In this document: positions 17,324-26,530 of the stretch, one piece after another
Layout of the letters: the number at the start of each line of letters is the position of its first letter
Position numbering within the stretch: the first letter of the stretch is position 1
Source of the DNA: Sphingomonas sp. BT-65
GTDB taxonomy: Bacteria; Pseudomonadota; Alphaproteobacteria; Sphingomonadales; Sphingomonadaceae
Direction of reading: 5' to 3'
Length of the DNA stretch: 64,000 bases
Assembly: GCF_026107375.2 (NCBI RefSeq)
Contig: NZ_JAPCIA010000002.1
Span: 460,001-524,000 of the forward strand
Notes under the pieces: model-generated
What the model was told of the DNA's origin: nothing
Seen by the model: the letters and a program-made list of their open reading frames with translations, nothing else
The model's database searches: none
Position numbers and translations under genes: made by a program

Positions 17324-18886
17324 ATGCTGCCCCGTCCCCGCCTGATCGCGCTCGTTGCCGGCGCGACCTCCGCCACCGCCTTCGCCCCGCTCGACTGGTG
17401 GGTTGTCGGCCTCATCTGCTTCGCGATCCTGCTGCGGCTGACGCATGAAGCGCCGACGCTCCGCCAGGCGCTGCTGCGCGGCTGGCTGTTCGGCCTCGGC
17501 CACTTCACCGTCGGCAACAACTGGATCCAGCACGCCTTCGACTATCAGGACAAGATGCCGCCCGCGCTTGGCTATCTCGCGGTAGTGCTGCTTTCGCTCT
17601 ATCTCGCCGTCTATCCGGCGATCGCGATGGGGCTCGCCTGGCGCTTCGGACGGATGGGCGCGACGCTGCTGCGCAGACCGGACCTGCCCTTCGTGCTCGT
17701 CGCGGGCGCGGCGTGGACTGTCGCCGAATATCTGCGCGGGGTGATGTTCACCGGCTATCCATGGAACCCGCTCGGCGTGATCTGGCTGAAGCTGCCGGGG
17801 GTCGCGCAGATCGCCGCGTTTACCGGCACCTATGCGCTGTCGGGACTGACGGTGGTGGTCGCCGGCACGCTCTATCTCGCCTCGCGCCGCGACTGGCGCC
17901 CGGCCGCCGGCGTGGCCGTCGCGCTGCTCGCGATCGGGCTGCTGCTCAACCCCGCCGTCTCCCCGCCCGCCGCGAACGCCCCGCTCGTCCGTGTGCTCCA
18001 GCCCAATGTCGGGCAGGACGCGACGCTCGACGGCACCTATGCGCAGAAGGCGATGGAGGCGCTCACCCGCCTGTCGAACGATCGCGTGACCATCCTGCCC
18101 GGCGGCCCGGTGCCGCGGCTGATCGTGTGGCCGGAGGGCACGGTCGATTACTGGATCGAGGAGGGCTATCCGCCCGAATGGTACGGCAAGGGCGATCCGC
18201 GCACGATCCGCCAGATGATCGCGATGACGCTGGGGCCGAAGGACATGGCGCTGGTCGGCGGCAACGCACTGCTGTTCGGCGGCGACCGCACGCTCGACGC
18301 CGCGACCAATTCGGTGTTCGCGATCGATCCCACGGGCGCGATCCGCGGCCGCTACGACAAGGCGCATCTGGTGCCCTATGGCGAGTATCTGCCGATGCGC
18401 GCGATCCTGAAGCCGCTTGGCCTGTCGCGGCTGGTGATGGGCGATATCGACTTCCGGCCAGGCCCGGGGCCGCAGACGCTGGAGGTGCCGGGCTTCGGCA
18501 GGATCGGCATGCAGATCTGCTACGAGATCATCTTCTCGGGCGAGACCGTCGATCCGGCGAACCGCCCGGCGATCCTGTTCAATCCTTCCAACGACGCCTG
18601 GTTCGGCAGCTGGGGGCCGCCCCAGCATCTCGCCCAGGCGCGGATGCGCGCGATCGAGGAGGGGCTGCCGATCCTGCGCGCCACGCCCACCGGCATCTCG
18701 GCGATCATCGATGCGCGCGGCCTGATCGTCGCGGCCGCCGGCCCGGGCGAGGCCAAGGCGATCGAAGCGCCGATGCCCACCGCCTTGCCCCCGACGCTGT
18801 TCGCGCGGCTCGGCAACTGGCTCGCATTCATCATTGCGGGGCTGCTGCTCGTCGTCGCGATTGCCATTCGCCGCTTCGCCCGCTAG
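17324..18886 (+). CDS. lnt: apolipoprotein N-acyltransferase
   Basis: Inner-membrane enzyme adding the third acyl chain to lipoproteins. It is 520 residues: six or so N-terminal helices to about residue 210, then a periplasmic nitrilase-type domain and a last anchoring helix (about 495-515). The catalytic triad is visible as Glu271 (WPEG), Lys346 ([11 protein letters not shown]) and Cys399 (MQICYE). It belongs to the conserved phoH-ybeY-corC-lnt neighbourhood but is separated from corC here by three genes. metK follows 80 bp downstream. Confidence 0.97.
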   Translation: MLPRPRLIALVAGATSATAFAPLDWWVVGLICFAILLRLTHEAPTLRQALLRGWLFGLGHFTVGNNWIQHAFDYQDKMPPALGYLAVVLLSLYLAVYPAIAMGLAWRFGRMGATLLRRPDLPFVLVAGAAWTVAEYLRGVMFTGYPWNPLGVIWLKLPGVAQIAAFTGTYALSGLTVVVAGTLYLASRRDWRPAAGVAVALLAIGLLLNPAVSPPAANAPLVRVLQPNVGQDATLDGTYAQKAMEALTRLSNDRVTILPGGPVPRLIVWPEGTVDYWIEEGYPPEWYGKGDPRTIRQMIAMTLGPKDMALVGGNALLFGGDRTLDAATNSVFAIDPTGAIRGRYDKAHLVPYGEYLPMRAILKPLGLSRLVMGDIDFRPGPGPQTLEVPGFGRIGMQICYEIIFSGETVDPANRPAILFNPSNDAWFGSWGPPQHLAQARMRAIEEGLPILRATPTGISAIIDARGLIVAAAGPGEAKAIEAPMPTALPPTLFARLGNWLAFIIAGLLLVVAIAIRRFAR

Positions 18887-18966
18887 TGGCCCCATATAAC
18901 AAAAGCTTTATATCGTCCGTCGTCTCCATCAGGCATGGCAACGGCCTGAGCATCACGAGGAAAATC
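18887..18966 (+). promoter_or_regulatory. metK leader with a 6-bp hairpin
   Basis: The 80-bp lnt-metK gap holds a perfect stem TCAGGC/GCCTGA around a 9-base loop, 8 bases before the GAGG ribosome-binding site. Compact SAM-binding leaders precede metK in some Alphaproteobacteria, but I could not match this one to a known class by eye. Confidence 0.3.
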
Positions 18967-20178
18967 ATGCGTTCCAACTATCTCTTCACCTCCGAATCGG
19001 TCTCTGAAGGCCATCCCGACAAGGTCGCGGACCAGATCAGCGACGCGATCGTCGACCTGTTCCTGTCCAAGGACCCCGAGGCGCGCATCGCCTGCGAGAC
19101 GCTGACCACCACCCAGCTCGTGGTGCTGGCGGGCGAGATCCGCGGCAAGGGCATCATGGACGAGGCCGGCAACTGGGCCCCGGGCGTCCAGGAAGAGGTC
19201 GAGAAGACCGTCCGCGAGACGGTGAAGCGGATCGGCTACGAGCAGTCGGGCTTCCACTGGGAGACGCTGCGCTTCGAGAACAACCTGCACCCGCAGTCGG
19301 CGCACATCGCGCAGGGCGTGGACGCCAGCGGCAACAAGGACGAGGGCGCGGGCGACCAGGGCATCATGTTCGGCTATGCCGCCGACGACACGCCCGACCT
19401 GATGCCGGCGACGCTCGACTACAGCCACAAGATCCTGGCGCAGATGGCCGCCGACCGCCATTCGGGCAAGGCGCCGTTCCTAGAGCCCGACGCCAAGAGC
19501 CAGGTCACGCTGCGCTACGAGGGCAGCAAGCCCGTCGCGGCGACCGCGATCGTGGTGTCGACCCAGCACGCCCCGGGCTATGACCAGGGCGACAAGGAAG
19601 CCGAGCTACACGCCTATGTGAAGGCGGTGGTCGCGAACGTGATCCCGGCCGAGCTGCTGAGCGATGCGACCGAATACCACATCAACCCGACCGGCAGCTT
19701 CGAGATCGGCGGCCCGGACGGCGACGCCGGCCTCACCGGCCGCAAGATCATCGTCGACACCTATGGCGGCGCCAGCCCCCATGGCGGCGGCGCGTTCAGC
19801 GGCAAGGACCCGACCAAGGTCGACCGTTCGGCGGCGTACATCACCCGCTACCTCGCCAAGAACATCGTCGCCGCGGGCCTCGCCCAACGCTGCACGATCC
19901 AGCTCGCCTATGCGATCGGCGTCTCCAAGCCGCTGTCGCTCTATGTCGACACGCACGGCACCGGCACCGTCGGCGACGACAAGATCGAGGAAGCGATCCA
20001 GAGCATCGAGAAGCTCGGCGGCCTGACCCCGCGCGGCATCCGCACGCATCTCGGCCTCAACAAGCCGATCTACCAGAAGACCGCGGCGTACGGCCATTTC
20101 GGCCGCAAGGCCGAGGGCGACTTCTTCCCCTGGGAGAAGACCGACCTGGTCGATGACCTCAAGGCCGCGCTGGCCTGA
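18967..20178 (+). CDS. metK: S-adenosylmethionine synthetase
   Basis: Forms SAM from methionine and ATP. It is 403 residues, a little longer than E. coli MetK (384), mostly through surface insertions. Signatures: [15 protein letters not shown] near the N-terminus, [18 protein letters not shown] motif (read here as [14 protein letters not shown]) and the phosphate loop [19 protein letters not shown]. The ATG at 18967 follows CGAGGAAAATC. It ends in a strong terminator. Confidence 0.98.
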   Translation: MRSNYLFTSESVSEGHPDKVADQISDAIVDLFLSKDPEARIACETLTTTQLVVLAGEIRGKGIMDEAGNWAPGVQEEVEKTVRETVKRIGYEQSGFHWETLRFENNLHPQSAHIAQGVDASGNKDEGAGDQGIMFGYAADDTPDLMPATLDYSHKILAQMAADRHSGKAPFLEPDAKSQVTLRYEGSKPVAATAIVVSTQHAPGYDQGDKEAELHAYVKAVVANVIPAELLSDATEYHINPTGSFEIGGPDGDAGLTGRKIIVDTYGGASPHGGGAFSGKDPTKVDRSAAYITRYLAKNIVAAGLAQRCTIQLAYAIGVSKPLSLYVDTHGTGTVGDDKIEEAIQSIEKLGGLTPRGIRTHLGLNKPIYQKTAAYGHFGRKAEGDFFPWEKTDLVDDLKAALA

Positions 20179-20204
20179 TCCCACACCCCGGTAACGGACA
20201 AAGG

Positions 20205-20243
20205 AAGGCGGCGGTCCCCGGCGGGATCGCCGCCTTCTTCGTT
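20205..20243 (+). terminator. rho-independent terminator of metK
   Basis: Perfect 9-bp arms AAGGCGGCG (20205-20213) and CGCCGCCTT (20228-20236), followed by CTTCGTTT, 26 bp past the metK stop. Confidence 0.85.
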
Positions 20244-20252
20244 TCCGGACGC

Positions 20253-20336
20253 TGAAAAGTCACAAAGGTCACTTTGACACGCGCGCGAGGGCGAAAAGCC
20301 GGAACGTCCCAAAAGTCACACTGCCACGCGCGCGAG
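20253..20336 (+). repeat. 20-bp intergenic repeat, copy 2, with a diverged tandem copy
   Basis: 20253-20272 (TGAAAAGTCACAAAGGTCAC) is identical to the minus strand at 12677-12696. It continues as TTTGACACGCGCGCGAGG, and about 50 bp on a shortened relative, AAAAGTCACACTGCCACGCG, again runs into CGCGCGAGG. The gap from here to the amidase stop at 20423 shows nothing else. Confidence 0.6.
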
Positions 20337-20422
20337 GCAGCTGAGACGCGATTCAACCTTTCAAAGAGCAACACCGAGCCAAGCAGGCGAAATCCAACAT
20401 TTCAAGCTTGCGGCGCTTACCC

Positions 20423-22024
20423 TCAACGGACGCCTTCGATCCCCGCGCCGGCATCCACGCTCGGACGATAGCCCGGCTTCACCCGGGCGCGCGACGCCTG
20501 CTCATAGGCATAGCCGAGCTCGAGCAGCCGCCCGTCGCTCCACTTCGAGCCGATGAAGGACAGGCCGACCGGCAACCCGCCCACCAGCCCCATCGGCACG
20601 GTCAGGTGCGGATAGCCCGACACCGCGGGCAACTGGCTCGCGCTCGGGCCGCTGGACTGATCGCCATGCACCGGATCGGAGAGCCAGGCGGGACCGGTGC
20701 TGGGCGCGACGATCGCGGTAACGCGGGCATTCGCCAGCACGGTGTCGATCGCCTCGGTCGCACGGCGCCGGGTGTCGTCGCGGGTCTTCGCATAGGCGGG
20801 GTCGTCCATGCCGGCGGTCTTTTCGGTCGTCTCGAAGATATCCTGGCCGAAATAGGCGAGCTCCGCCTTCGACGCCGTATTGAAGGCGATGACATCGGCG
20901 AGCGTACGCACCTTCACCGCCGCGGGCGTGGTGGCGAGATAGGCCGCGAGCCGGCTCTTGAGCTCCAGCTGAAACAGGCGGAATTCGGCCTGGCTCAGTC
21001 CCTCGGGCGCGGTCAGCTTGATCTCGACCAGCTCGGCGCCGGCGGTGCGCAGCACCGCGAGCTGTGCATCATACTGCGCCGCCAGGCTTGCCCGCATCTT
21101 GGGCCGCACCACGCCGAGGCGGACACCTTTGAGGCTGGCCTTGCTCCAATCGGGCGTCAGTACGGCGCGGCGGGCATCGGCCTCGATGGTGACGGCATCG
21201 GCCTGATCGGTGCCGATCATCGCGGCGAACAGCGCCGCCGCATCCTTGACGCTGCGCGCCATCGGACCGGCGGTGTCCTGGCTGATGCTGATCGGCACGA
21301 CATGGGTGCGGCTGATCGCGCCGATCGTGGGCTTCAATCCGACCAGCCCATTCATCGATGCAGGGCAGATGATCGAGCCGTCGGTCTCGGTCCCCACCCC
21401 CACCGCAGCAAGGCTCGCGGCGATCGCCGCACCGGTGCCGCTCGACGAGCCGCAGGCGCTGCGGTCGAGCGCATAGGGGTTGCGCACCAGGCCGCCCACC
21501 GCGCTCCATCCGCTCATCGAATCGGTGTCGCGGATGTTCGCCCATTCGGAGAGGTTGGTCTTGCCGAGGATGATCGCCCCGGCCGCGCGCAGCCTTGCCA
21601 CCAGCGGCGCGTCGCGGCGCGTGAAATTGTCCTTGAGCGCGAGGCTGCCCGCAGTGGTCGCATTCTCGGCGGTGTCGATATTGTCCTTCACCAGCACCGG
21701 GATGCCGAACAGCGGCCCGCGCGCAATGCGCAGCCGCCGGTCGCGGTCGGCCTTGCGCGCCTGCTCCAGCGCTTGCGGGTTGAGCGCGATCACGCTGCGT
21801 AGCTTCGGGCCCGCGCGGTCCAGCATGCGGATACGTTCGAGATAGGCTTCGGCCAGCTGCTCGCTGGTCAGTTCGCCACGAGCAAGCATCGCCTGAAGCT
21901 CGTCGATCGGCTTCTCGCCAACCTTGATCGACAAGGGCGGGAGCTCGGCAAGGACGATGTCGCCCTGCTGCGCGGCCGCCGGTGTTCCAAGCGCCAACGC
22001 GGCAGCCAGCCAACCATATCGCAT
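20423..22024 (-). CDS. secreted amidase (amidase signature family)
   Basis: A 533-residue exported amidase. The start at 22024 is supported by GGGGGA and gives a clean signal peptide (MRYGWLAAALALGTPAAAQQ). The amidase-signature triad is present: Lys113 (VLVKDNID), cis-Ser in GSSSGTG (193-195) and nucleophile Ser217 (GTETDGSI). Because it is exported, it is not a GatA; it probably hydrolyses amides or peptide-like bonds in the periplasm. The substrate cannot be read. Divergent from an RNB nuclease gene. Confidence 0.92.
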   Translation of the reverse strand: MRYGWLAAALALGTPAAAQQGDIVLAELPPLSIKVGEKPIDELQAMLARGELTSEQLAEAYLERIRMLDRAGPKLRSVIALNPQALEQARKADRDRRLRIARGPLFGIPVLVKDNIDTAENATTAGSLALKDNFTRRDAPLVARLRAAGAIILGKTNLSEWANIRDTDSMSGWSAVGGLVRNPYALDRSACGSSSGTGAAIAASLAAVGVGTETDGSIICPASMNGLVGLKPTIGAISRTHVVPISISQDTAGPMARSVKDAAALFAAMIGTDQADAVTIEADARRAVLTPDWSKASLKGVRLGVVRPKMRASLAAQYDAQLAVLRTAGAELVEIKLTAPEGLSQAEFRLFQLELKSRLAAYLATTPAAVKVRTLADVIAFNTASKAELAYFGQDIFETTEKTAGMDDPAYAKTRDDTRRRATEAIDTVLANARVTAIVAPSTGPAWLSDPVHGDQSSGPSASQLPAVSGYPHLTVPMGLVGGLPVGLSFIGSKWSDGRLLELGYAYEQASRARVKPGYRPSVDAGAGIEGVR

Positions 22025-22109
22025 GCATTCGTCCCCCAATCCGCGCGCCGCGGACGATACCGCGTCGCGCCCGCTGTGCAACGGCTTCCCGCGCGGTTAC
22101 CCTGCCCGC

Positions 22110-23495
22110 ATGAAGACGATCCGTGACCCCGCTCACGCCCTCGCCCGCGAGCTTGCCGCGATCCGGACGGAGTTTCAGGTGCCGGACGGCTTCCCGCCCG
22201 CGGTGCTGGCGGCGGCCGACATCGTCGCGACGCGCGCGCCGACCAATCATGCCGACTGGACGCACCGCCCGTTCGTGACGCTCGATCCGGCGAGCGCGAC
22301 CGACCTCGACCAAGCCTTCTGCATCGAGGCGGCGGGTGGTGACCTGATCCTTCATTATGCCATCGCCGACGTGGCGTGGTTCGTCGACGAGGGCGGGCCG
22401 ATCGACGCCGAGGCCTGGGTGCGGGGCGAGACCCTGTACCTGCCCGACGGTAAGGCCGGGCTCTATCCGCCGGTGCTGGCCGAGGGCGCGGCCAGCCTGC
22501 TGCCCGATGGGCCGCGACCGGCGGTGGTGTTCAGCGTGCGGGTGGCGCCGGACGGCGCCGTGAAACTCGACGCGGCGACCCGCGCCGTGATCCAGAGCCG
22601 CGCCAAGCTGGCCTATGCCACGGTGCAGCCCGAAGACCTGCCCGCGGACTTTGCCGAGCTGTCGCGGCGGATCACCCAGGCCGAAGCCGAACGCGGCGCT
22701 GCCCGCATCGACCCGCCCGAGCAGGAGGTGTCGGAGGGCCCCGACGGCGCGCTCGCGTTGGTGTTCCGCACACGGCACGCCTCCGAGGATCGCAACGCCG
22801 CGCTCTCGCTCGCGTGCAACATGGCGGTGGCCGACGTGCTGATCGCGCATGAGACCGGGCTGTTCCGCGTGATGGCGGAGCCGAGCGATCATGCGGTGCG
22901 GCGGTTGCGGCACACGGCGCGCGCCTTCGGCATCGACTGGCCCGAACAGGCGACCCTTACCCAGTTCGAGCGGACCCTGGATCCGGCAGACTCGCGCCAT
23001 GCCGCGCTGATGCTGGCGATCCGCCGCGCGGGCAACGGCGCGGGCTATCAGCCGTTCCGCGCCGGGGAGACCCCGTGGCATGCCGCGGTCGCCGCCTCCT
23101 ATGCCCACGCCACCGCGCCGTTGCGGCGGCTCGCCGATCGCTATGTCGTGCAGGCCGTGCTGGCGGTCGCCCATGGACGCCCGGTGCCGGGATATGTGAG
23201 CGACGCCTTCGCCAGGCTCCCCAAGGTGATGGCCCGCGCCGACTCGCGCGCCGGGCAGGTCGACCGCGCGGTGATCGACATGGCGGAGGCGGTGATGCTG
23301 GCCGGCAACGAGGGTGAAGCCTTCGGCGCGGTGGTCACCGACATCGGCGAGCGCGGCGCATCGATCCAGCTGCGCGAGCTGCCGGTGACGGCGCGAGTCG
23401 ACGCCTCGGAACTGACGCCTGGCGACGCGCTCGACGTCCGTCTGACCCGCGCCGATCCGCGTGCCCGGCAGATCGCGTTCGAGCGACTGAGCTGA
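22110..23495 (+). CDS. RNB-domain ribonuclease, short form
   Basis: A 461-residue protein consisting mainly of an RNase II/R catalytic RNB domain. The metal-binding cluster reads FVTLDPASATDLDQAF with Asp59, Asp65 and Asp67; the fourth Asp of E. coli RNase II is replaced by Gln68, a DLDQ variant seen in a subgroup of RNB proteins. Later signatures are ATAPLRRLADRYV and a C-terminal S1-like strand region (AFGAVVTDIGERGASIQL). The N-terminal cold-shock domains of RNase II/R are missing. Function is probably 3'-5' RNA decay. It is divergent from the amidase, with an 85-bp shared upstream region. Confidence 0.9.
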   Translation: MKTIRDPAHALARELAAIRTEFQVPDGFPPAVLAAADIVATRAPTNHADWTHRPFVTLDPASATDLDQAFCIEAAGGDLILHYAIADVAWFVDEGGPIDAEAWVRGETLYLPDGKAGLYPPVLAEGAASLLPDGPRPAVVFSVRVAPDGAVKLDAATRAVIQSRAKLAYATVQPEDLPADFAELSRRITQAEAERGAARIDPPEQEVSEGPDGALALVFRTRHASEDRNAALSLACNMAVADVLIAHETGLFRVMAEPSDHAVRRLRHTARAFGIDWPEQATLTQFERTLDPADSRHAALMLAIRRAGNGAGYQPFRAGETPWHAAVAASYAHATAPLRRLADRYVVQAVLAVAHGRPVPGYVSDAFARLPKVMARADSRAGQVDRAVIDMAEAVMLAGNEGEAFGAVVTDIGERGASIQLRELPVTARVDASELTPGDALDVRLTRADPRARQIAFERLS

Positions 23496-23564
23496 ACCCG
23501 CGGATTGCGATTGTCTCGCCAGCAGCTTGCTGTCAGGCTCCGCTGCACAGAGGGGATTGCCGCC

Positions 23565-24614
23565 ATGATCGTTCGCCTGCTCGCCATCCTGTCGTTGGCC
23601 TGTGCAGCACCCACCATGGCGCAGAACGGTCCCGCACCGCTTGATTTGCCCGCGGGCAAGCCATTTCTCCACGCCAACAGCGGCATTACGCTCCCGGTGA
23701 CCTTGCTCGATCTGCCGCGTGTCGGGGCAAGCGAATATGCGACGCCGCAGCTCGATGTCCTGTTCTCCTACAAGGACACACCGCTTCGCGAAGAGCTGTC
23801 GGTTTACATCTATCGCGCGCCCGCGGGTTCGCCTGCAGTCTGGTTCGACCAGGCGACCGAAGTGATCGGCATGCGCCCCGCCTTTCAGCGTCTCACCGAC
23901 ATCGATCTGCCCGCAACCTTCACGCCGCCGGGACAAGCGACGGCGAGCGGGATGAAGGCGGCATGGACGGTATCCGACAGTCAGATACGAAGCACGGCGC
24001 TGGCGATCGTCCCGGTGGGCGAATGGCTGGTGAAGTTCCGCTATTCCTCGACCGTCCACGAGGCAGCCTCATTGCTGCGACGGCTCGACGAGGTGATCGC
24101 AGCGATGGGCTGGCCGGCGGCAATTCCCTCGGCCCCAGCCGCTACCCTGGTGAGCGATTGCGCCGCGCCGCTCGACCTCGCTGGCGCTTCGAAGCCCGTG
24201 AAGGAGAAAGGAGCGGGAGTGGCGGCCGACGCCTTTGCGCTGATCTTGGAGGCCAAGCTCAAAGCCGTCGACAAGGGCGACAGGCCGGTCGAATGGTGCC
24301 GGGATCGGGCGGCCAAATCAGCGCTGCCGATTTACCGCCCGCTGGGCAGCGCGAACAGCTATCTCGCAGCCCTGTCCGACTCCGGCCACGGGGTATGGGT
24401 GCGGCCGAGCTTCGCCGGCCTCAGTGCTCCGGGCCGGAAGCCCCGGTGGAGCGTCAGCATCGTGCTGGCCGGCGAAGCACGCAACTATCCGCCGCGCGAC
24501 CGGCTGCCGCCGCCCGGCCAGCTCGACGAAATCCTCAAGGATGCGCCCATGTCGCGCGTCACCACCTGGGGCGAGAACCAGACCATCTCGATCGATACGA
24601 GCCGCGTGAAGTAA
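23565..24614 (+). CDS. secreted hypothetical protein
   Basis: A 349-residue protein with a signal peptide (MIVRLLAILSLACAAPTMAQ) and start at 23565 after AGAGGGGA. The mature part has beta-rich sequence and two cysteines (DCAAPL near 200, EWCRDRAA near 243) that could pair. I recognise no family. It lies 69 bp after the RNB gene and 63 bp before trmB on the same strand. Confidence 0.75.
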   Translation: MIVRLLAILSLACAAPTMAQNGPAPLDLPAGKPFLHANSGITLPVTLLDLPRVGASEYATPQLDVLFSYKDTPLREELSVYIYRAPAGSPAVWFDQATEVIGMRPAFQRLTDIDLPATFTPPGQATASGMKAAWTVSDSQIRSTALAIVPVGEWLVKFRYSSTVHEAASLLRRLDEVIAAMGWPAAIPSAPAATLVSDCAAPLDLAGASKPVKEKGAGVAADAFALILEAKLKAVDKGDRPVEWCRDRAAKSALPIYRPLGSANSYLAALSDSGHGVWVRPSFAGLSAPGRKPRWSVSIVLAGEARNYPPRDRLPPPGQLDEILKDAPMSRVTTWGENQTISIDTSRVK

Positions 24615-24677
24615 CCGGCGACGCGAAAGGCTCGCCGTGGTTCACATTGCAGCCGCGCGCAGCTAGGGCCGCACGCC

Positions 24678-25358
24678 ATGAACGATCCCGCGAAGATCCG
24701 CCGGCTCTATGGCCGGGCCAAGGGCCACAAGCTACGCGCCGGGCAAGCCGCCCTGGTCGAGGAGATGCTGCCGCAGGTGGCGGTGCCGGAGACCGGGCCG
24801 CTCGATGCCGTCACATTGTTCGGTGACGCGCGTCCGCTGGAGCTCGAGATCGGCTTCGGCGCGGGCGAGCATCTCGCCGGGCAGGCGGCGATGCGGCCGG
24901 ACCATGGCTTTATCGGCTGCGAACCCTTTCTCAACGGCGTGGTCGGCGCGCTCATGCATGTCCGCGACAGCGGGCTCAGCAACGTGCGGCTGCACATGGG
25001 CGATGCGCTCGACGTGGTCGAGCGGCTGCCCGATGCGAGCCTCGAGCGCGTCTATCTGCTCCACCCCGATCCCTGGCCCAAGGCGCGCCACGCCAAGCGG
25101 CGGATGGTCAATCACGGCCCGCTCGACCTGATCGCATCCAAGCTCAGGCCCGGCAGCGAGTTCCGCCTGGGCACCGACGACCCGACCTATTGCCGCTGGG
25201 CGATGATGGTGATGAACCAGCGCCGCGACTTTGCGTGGCAGGCGAGGGAGGCCAGCGATTTCCTAACCCGCCCCGCCGACTGGCCCGAGACGCGCTACGA
25301 GCGCAAGGCGCGGCGGCAGGGGCACGAGGTGTGGTACTTCCGTTACCTGCGCGTCTGA
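24678..25358 (+). CDS. trmB: tRNA (guanine-N7)-methyltransferase TrmB
   Basis: Methylates G46 of tRNA with SAM. The 226-residue length is typical. Signatures: LELEIGFGAGEHL (SAM loop), FIGCEPFLNGV, and the catalytic VYLLHPDPWPKARHAKRRM. Its last 16 bp overlap the 3' end of the convergent alginate_lyase-family gene. Confidence 0.97.
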   Translation: MNDPAKIRRLYGRAKGHKLRAGQAALVEEMLPQVAVPETGPLDAVTLFGDARPLELEIGFGAGEHLAGQAAMRPDHGFIGCEPFLNGVVGALMHVRDSGLSNVRLHMGDALDVVERLPDASLERVYLLHPDPWPKARHAKRRMVNHGPLDLIASKLRPGSEFRLGTDDPTYCRWAMMVMNQRRDFAWQAREASDFLTRPADWPETRYERKARRQGHEVWYFRYLRV

Positions 25359-26530
25359 TCGATCCACAATAGGGGTTGGCGGACGGGGAAGTTGCGGATC
25401 ACCTCGCCGATCACCGGATCAGGGTTGAGCCTGGTCCAAATGCGCAGCCAGTCGGGGCGGTCGAGCGCGCGGGCGCCGAACAGCAAAGCGGGATGGCGCA
25501 CCGGAAAGCCGTCGAAATATTCGATGTCCCTCGCAAAGGGCCATTGGCCCTTGTCAGCGATGTAGCGGGCCATGAACGCGATCGCCTGCCCGGCCGAGCG
25601 GCCATCGGGGGTGCGCCAGGCGATGAGCTCGCCCTTCCTCTCCGACAGCAGCCAGGCGCAGGCGGCGAGGACGTCGAGGTTGAACAGCGAATAGGCATAG
25701 GGCTTGGTGCGCGCGAGCTCGAGCGGCTGGCGTCCGTCGGGCGCGATCTGGGTGGGGATGATGACGGTCTTGAGGCGCGCGCGGGCGAGTTCCAGCACGT
25801 CGCGGCGGCCGACAACCGCGGCGAAGGCGGCGGCTTGGAGCAGCCAGCAGGTGCCGTGGTTGTTCTTCTGGTCGCGCTCCTCGATCCCGAAGGGCGAGGT
25901 GGTGAGCCAGTCGAGATAGCTTGCGAACCAGTCCTCCACGCCCTTGCGGATCGCGGCATAGCCCGGCGCGTCACGCCGCGCGAACAGCGTGGCCGCGCGC
26001 GCGACCTCGACGATCTGGAGCGTGTCGATCACCCCGATCGCACGGCCGGTGTTGACGCCGATGATCGCCTGGGCGTGCTGGAGATTGGGGTTCATCCGCG
26101 TCGCCGGATCGACGAACCAGGCGATGAGGTGCCGGATCGCCGCGGCGGCGTAGCGCGTCTCGCCGGTGAAGTCCCAGGCCGCGGCGAGCATCGGGACGAT
26201 CCGGCCGAAGTGGATCAGCGCGTCGCGATGCCCGTCGAACTTGTCGGGGTTGGAGCGCCCGTCGCGGCGGATATAGGGCCCGCCGGGATTGGCAGGATCG
26301 GGCCACCAATAGTCGCCCTCGGAATAATAGTCCTGGCGCCCGCCCGGGCTGCGCGGGGCGGGAATCACGGCGATGGTGTGCGGCGGCTCGGCAAGCATCG
26401 CGCGGGCCTGCGGAACCACGCGGCGGCGCTCGACCGTTCGAAGATCAGGCGCACGTAGATCGGGTTCGGCGGCACGGGCGGCGGGAAGCGCGAGCAACGG
26501 CACGGCGAGCAGGGTGCGGCGGGGGATCAT
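25343..26530 (-). CDS. alginate_lyase-family secreted polysaccharide lyase
   Basis: A 395-residue exported protein with an (alpha/alpha)-toroid alginate_lyase (PF05426-type) domain. It shares with its paralogue two genes upstream the motifs YWWPDP..NP.GPY.RRDG, the segment MNPNLQHAQAIIGVNTGRAIGVID and KNNHG; Asn and His of the last are candidate catalytic residues. Related proteins cleave uronic-acid polymers (alginate, glucuronan). The start MIPRRTLLAVPLLALPAARA at 26530 overlaps the epimerase stop by 4 bp and begins with a twin-arginine-like signal. Last gene of the TonB receptor operon. Confidence 0.88.
   Translation of the reverse strand: MIPRRTLLAVPLLALPAARAAEPDLRAPDLRTVERRRVVPQARAMLAEPPHTIAVIPAPRSPGGRQDYYSEGDYWWPDPANPGGPYIRRDGRSNPDKFDGHRDALIHFGRIVPMLAAAWDFTGETRYAAAAIRHLIAWFVDPATRMNPNLQHAQAIIGVNTGRAIGVIDTLQIVEVARAATLFARRDAPGYAAIRKGVEDWFASYLDWLTTSPFGIEERDQKNNHGTCWLLQAAAFAAVVGRRDVLELARARLKTVIIPTQIAPDGRQPLELARTKPYAYSLFNLDVLAACAWLLSERKGELIAWRTPDGRSAGQAIAFMARYIADKGQWPFARDIEYFDGFPVRHPALLFGARALDRPDWLRIWTRLNPDPVIGEVIRNFPVRQPLLWIDQTRR

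Noticed and set aside
16943..18895. Long minus-strand open frame opposite lnt
   Set aside because: Only its last 100 codons encode a recognisable protein (PHA_gran_rgn family); the upstream part is Arg/Gly/His-rich translation of the antisense of lnt, a usual artefact of GC-rich coding DNA.
18887..18966. SAM riboswitch of a defined class before metK
   Set aside because: A hairpin is present, but I could not find the pseudoknot and conserved loop bases of SAM-II, SAM-V or SAM/SAH types by reading, so it is kept only as a generic leader.
21069..24059. 996-codon minus-strand open frame
   Set aside because: It lies antisense to the RNB and unknown-protein genes and out of frame with the amidase; its composition is low-complexity Arg/Gly/Ala/His with no domain.
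25343..25358. Coding overlap of trmB and the lyase gene as a sign of a sequencing error
   Set aside because: Both proteins end in family-typical positions; short tail-to-tail overlaps recur in this window (miaB/MerR, SDR/TetR, dehydrogenase/lipoprotein), so it is normal compaction.
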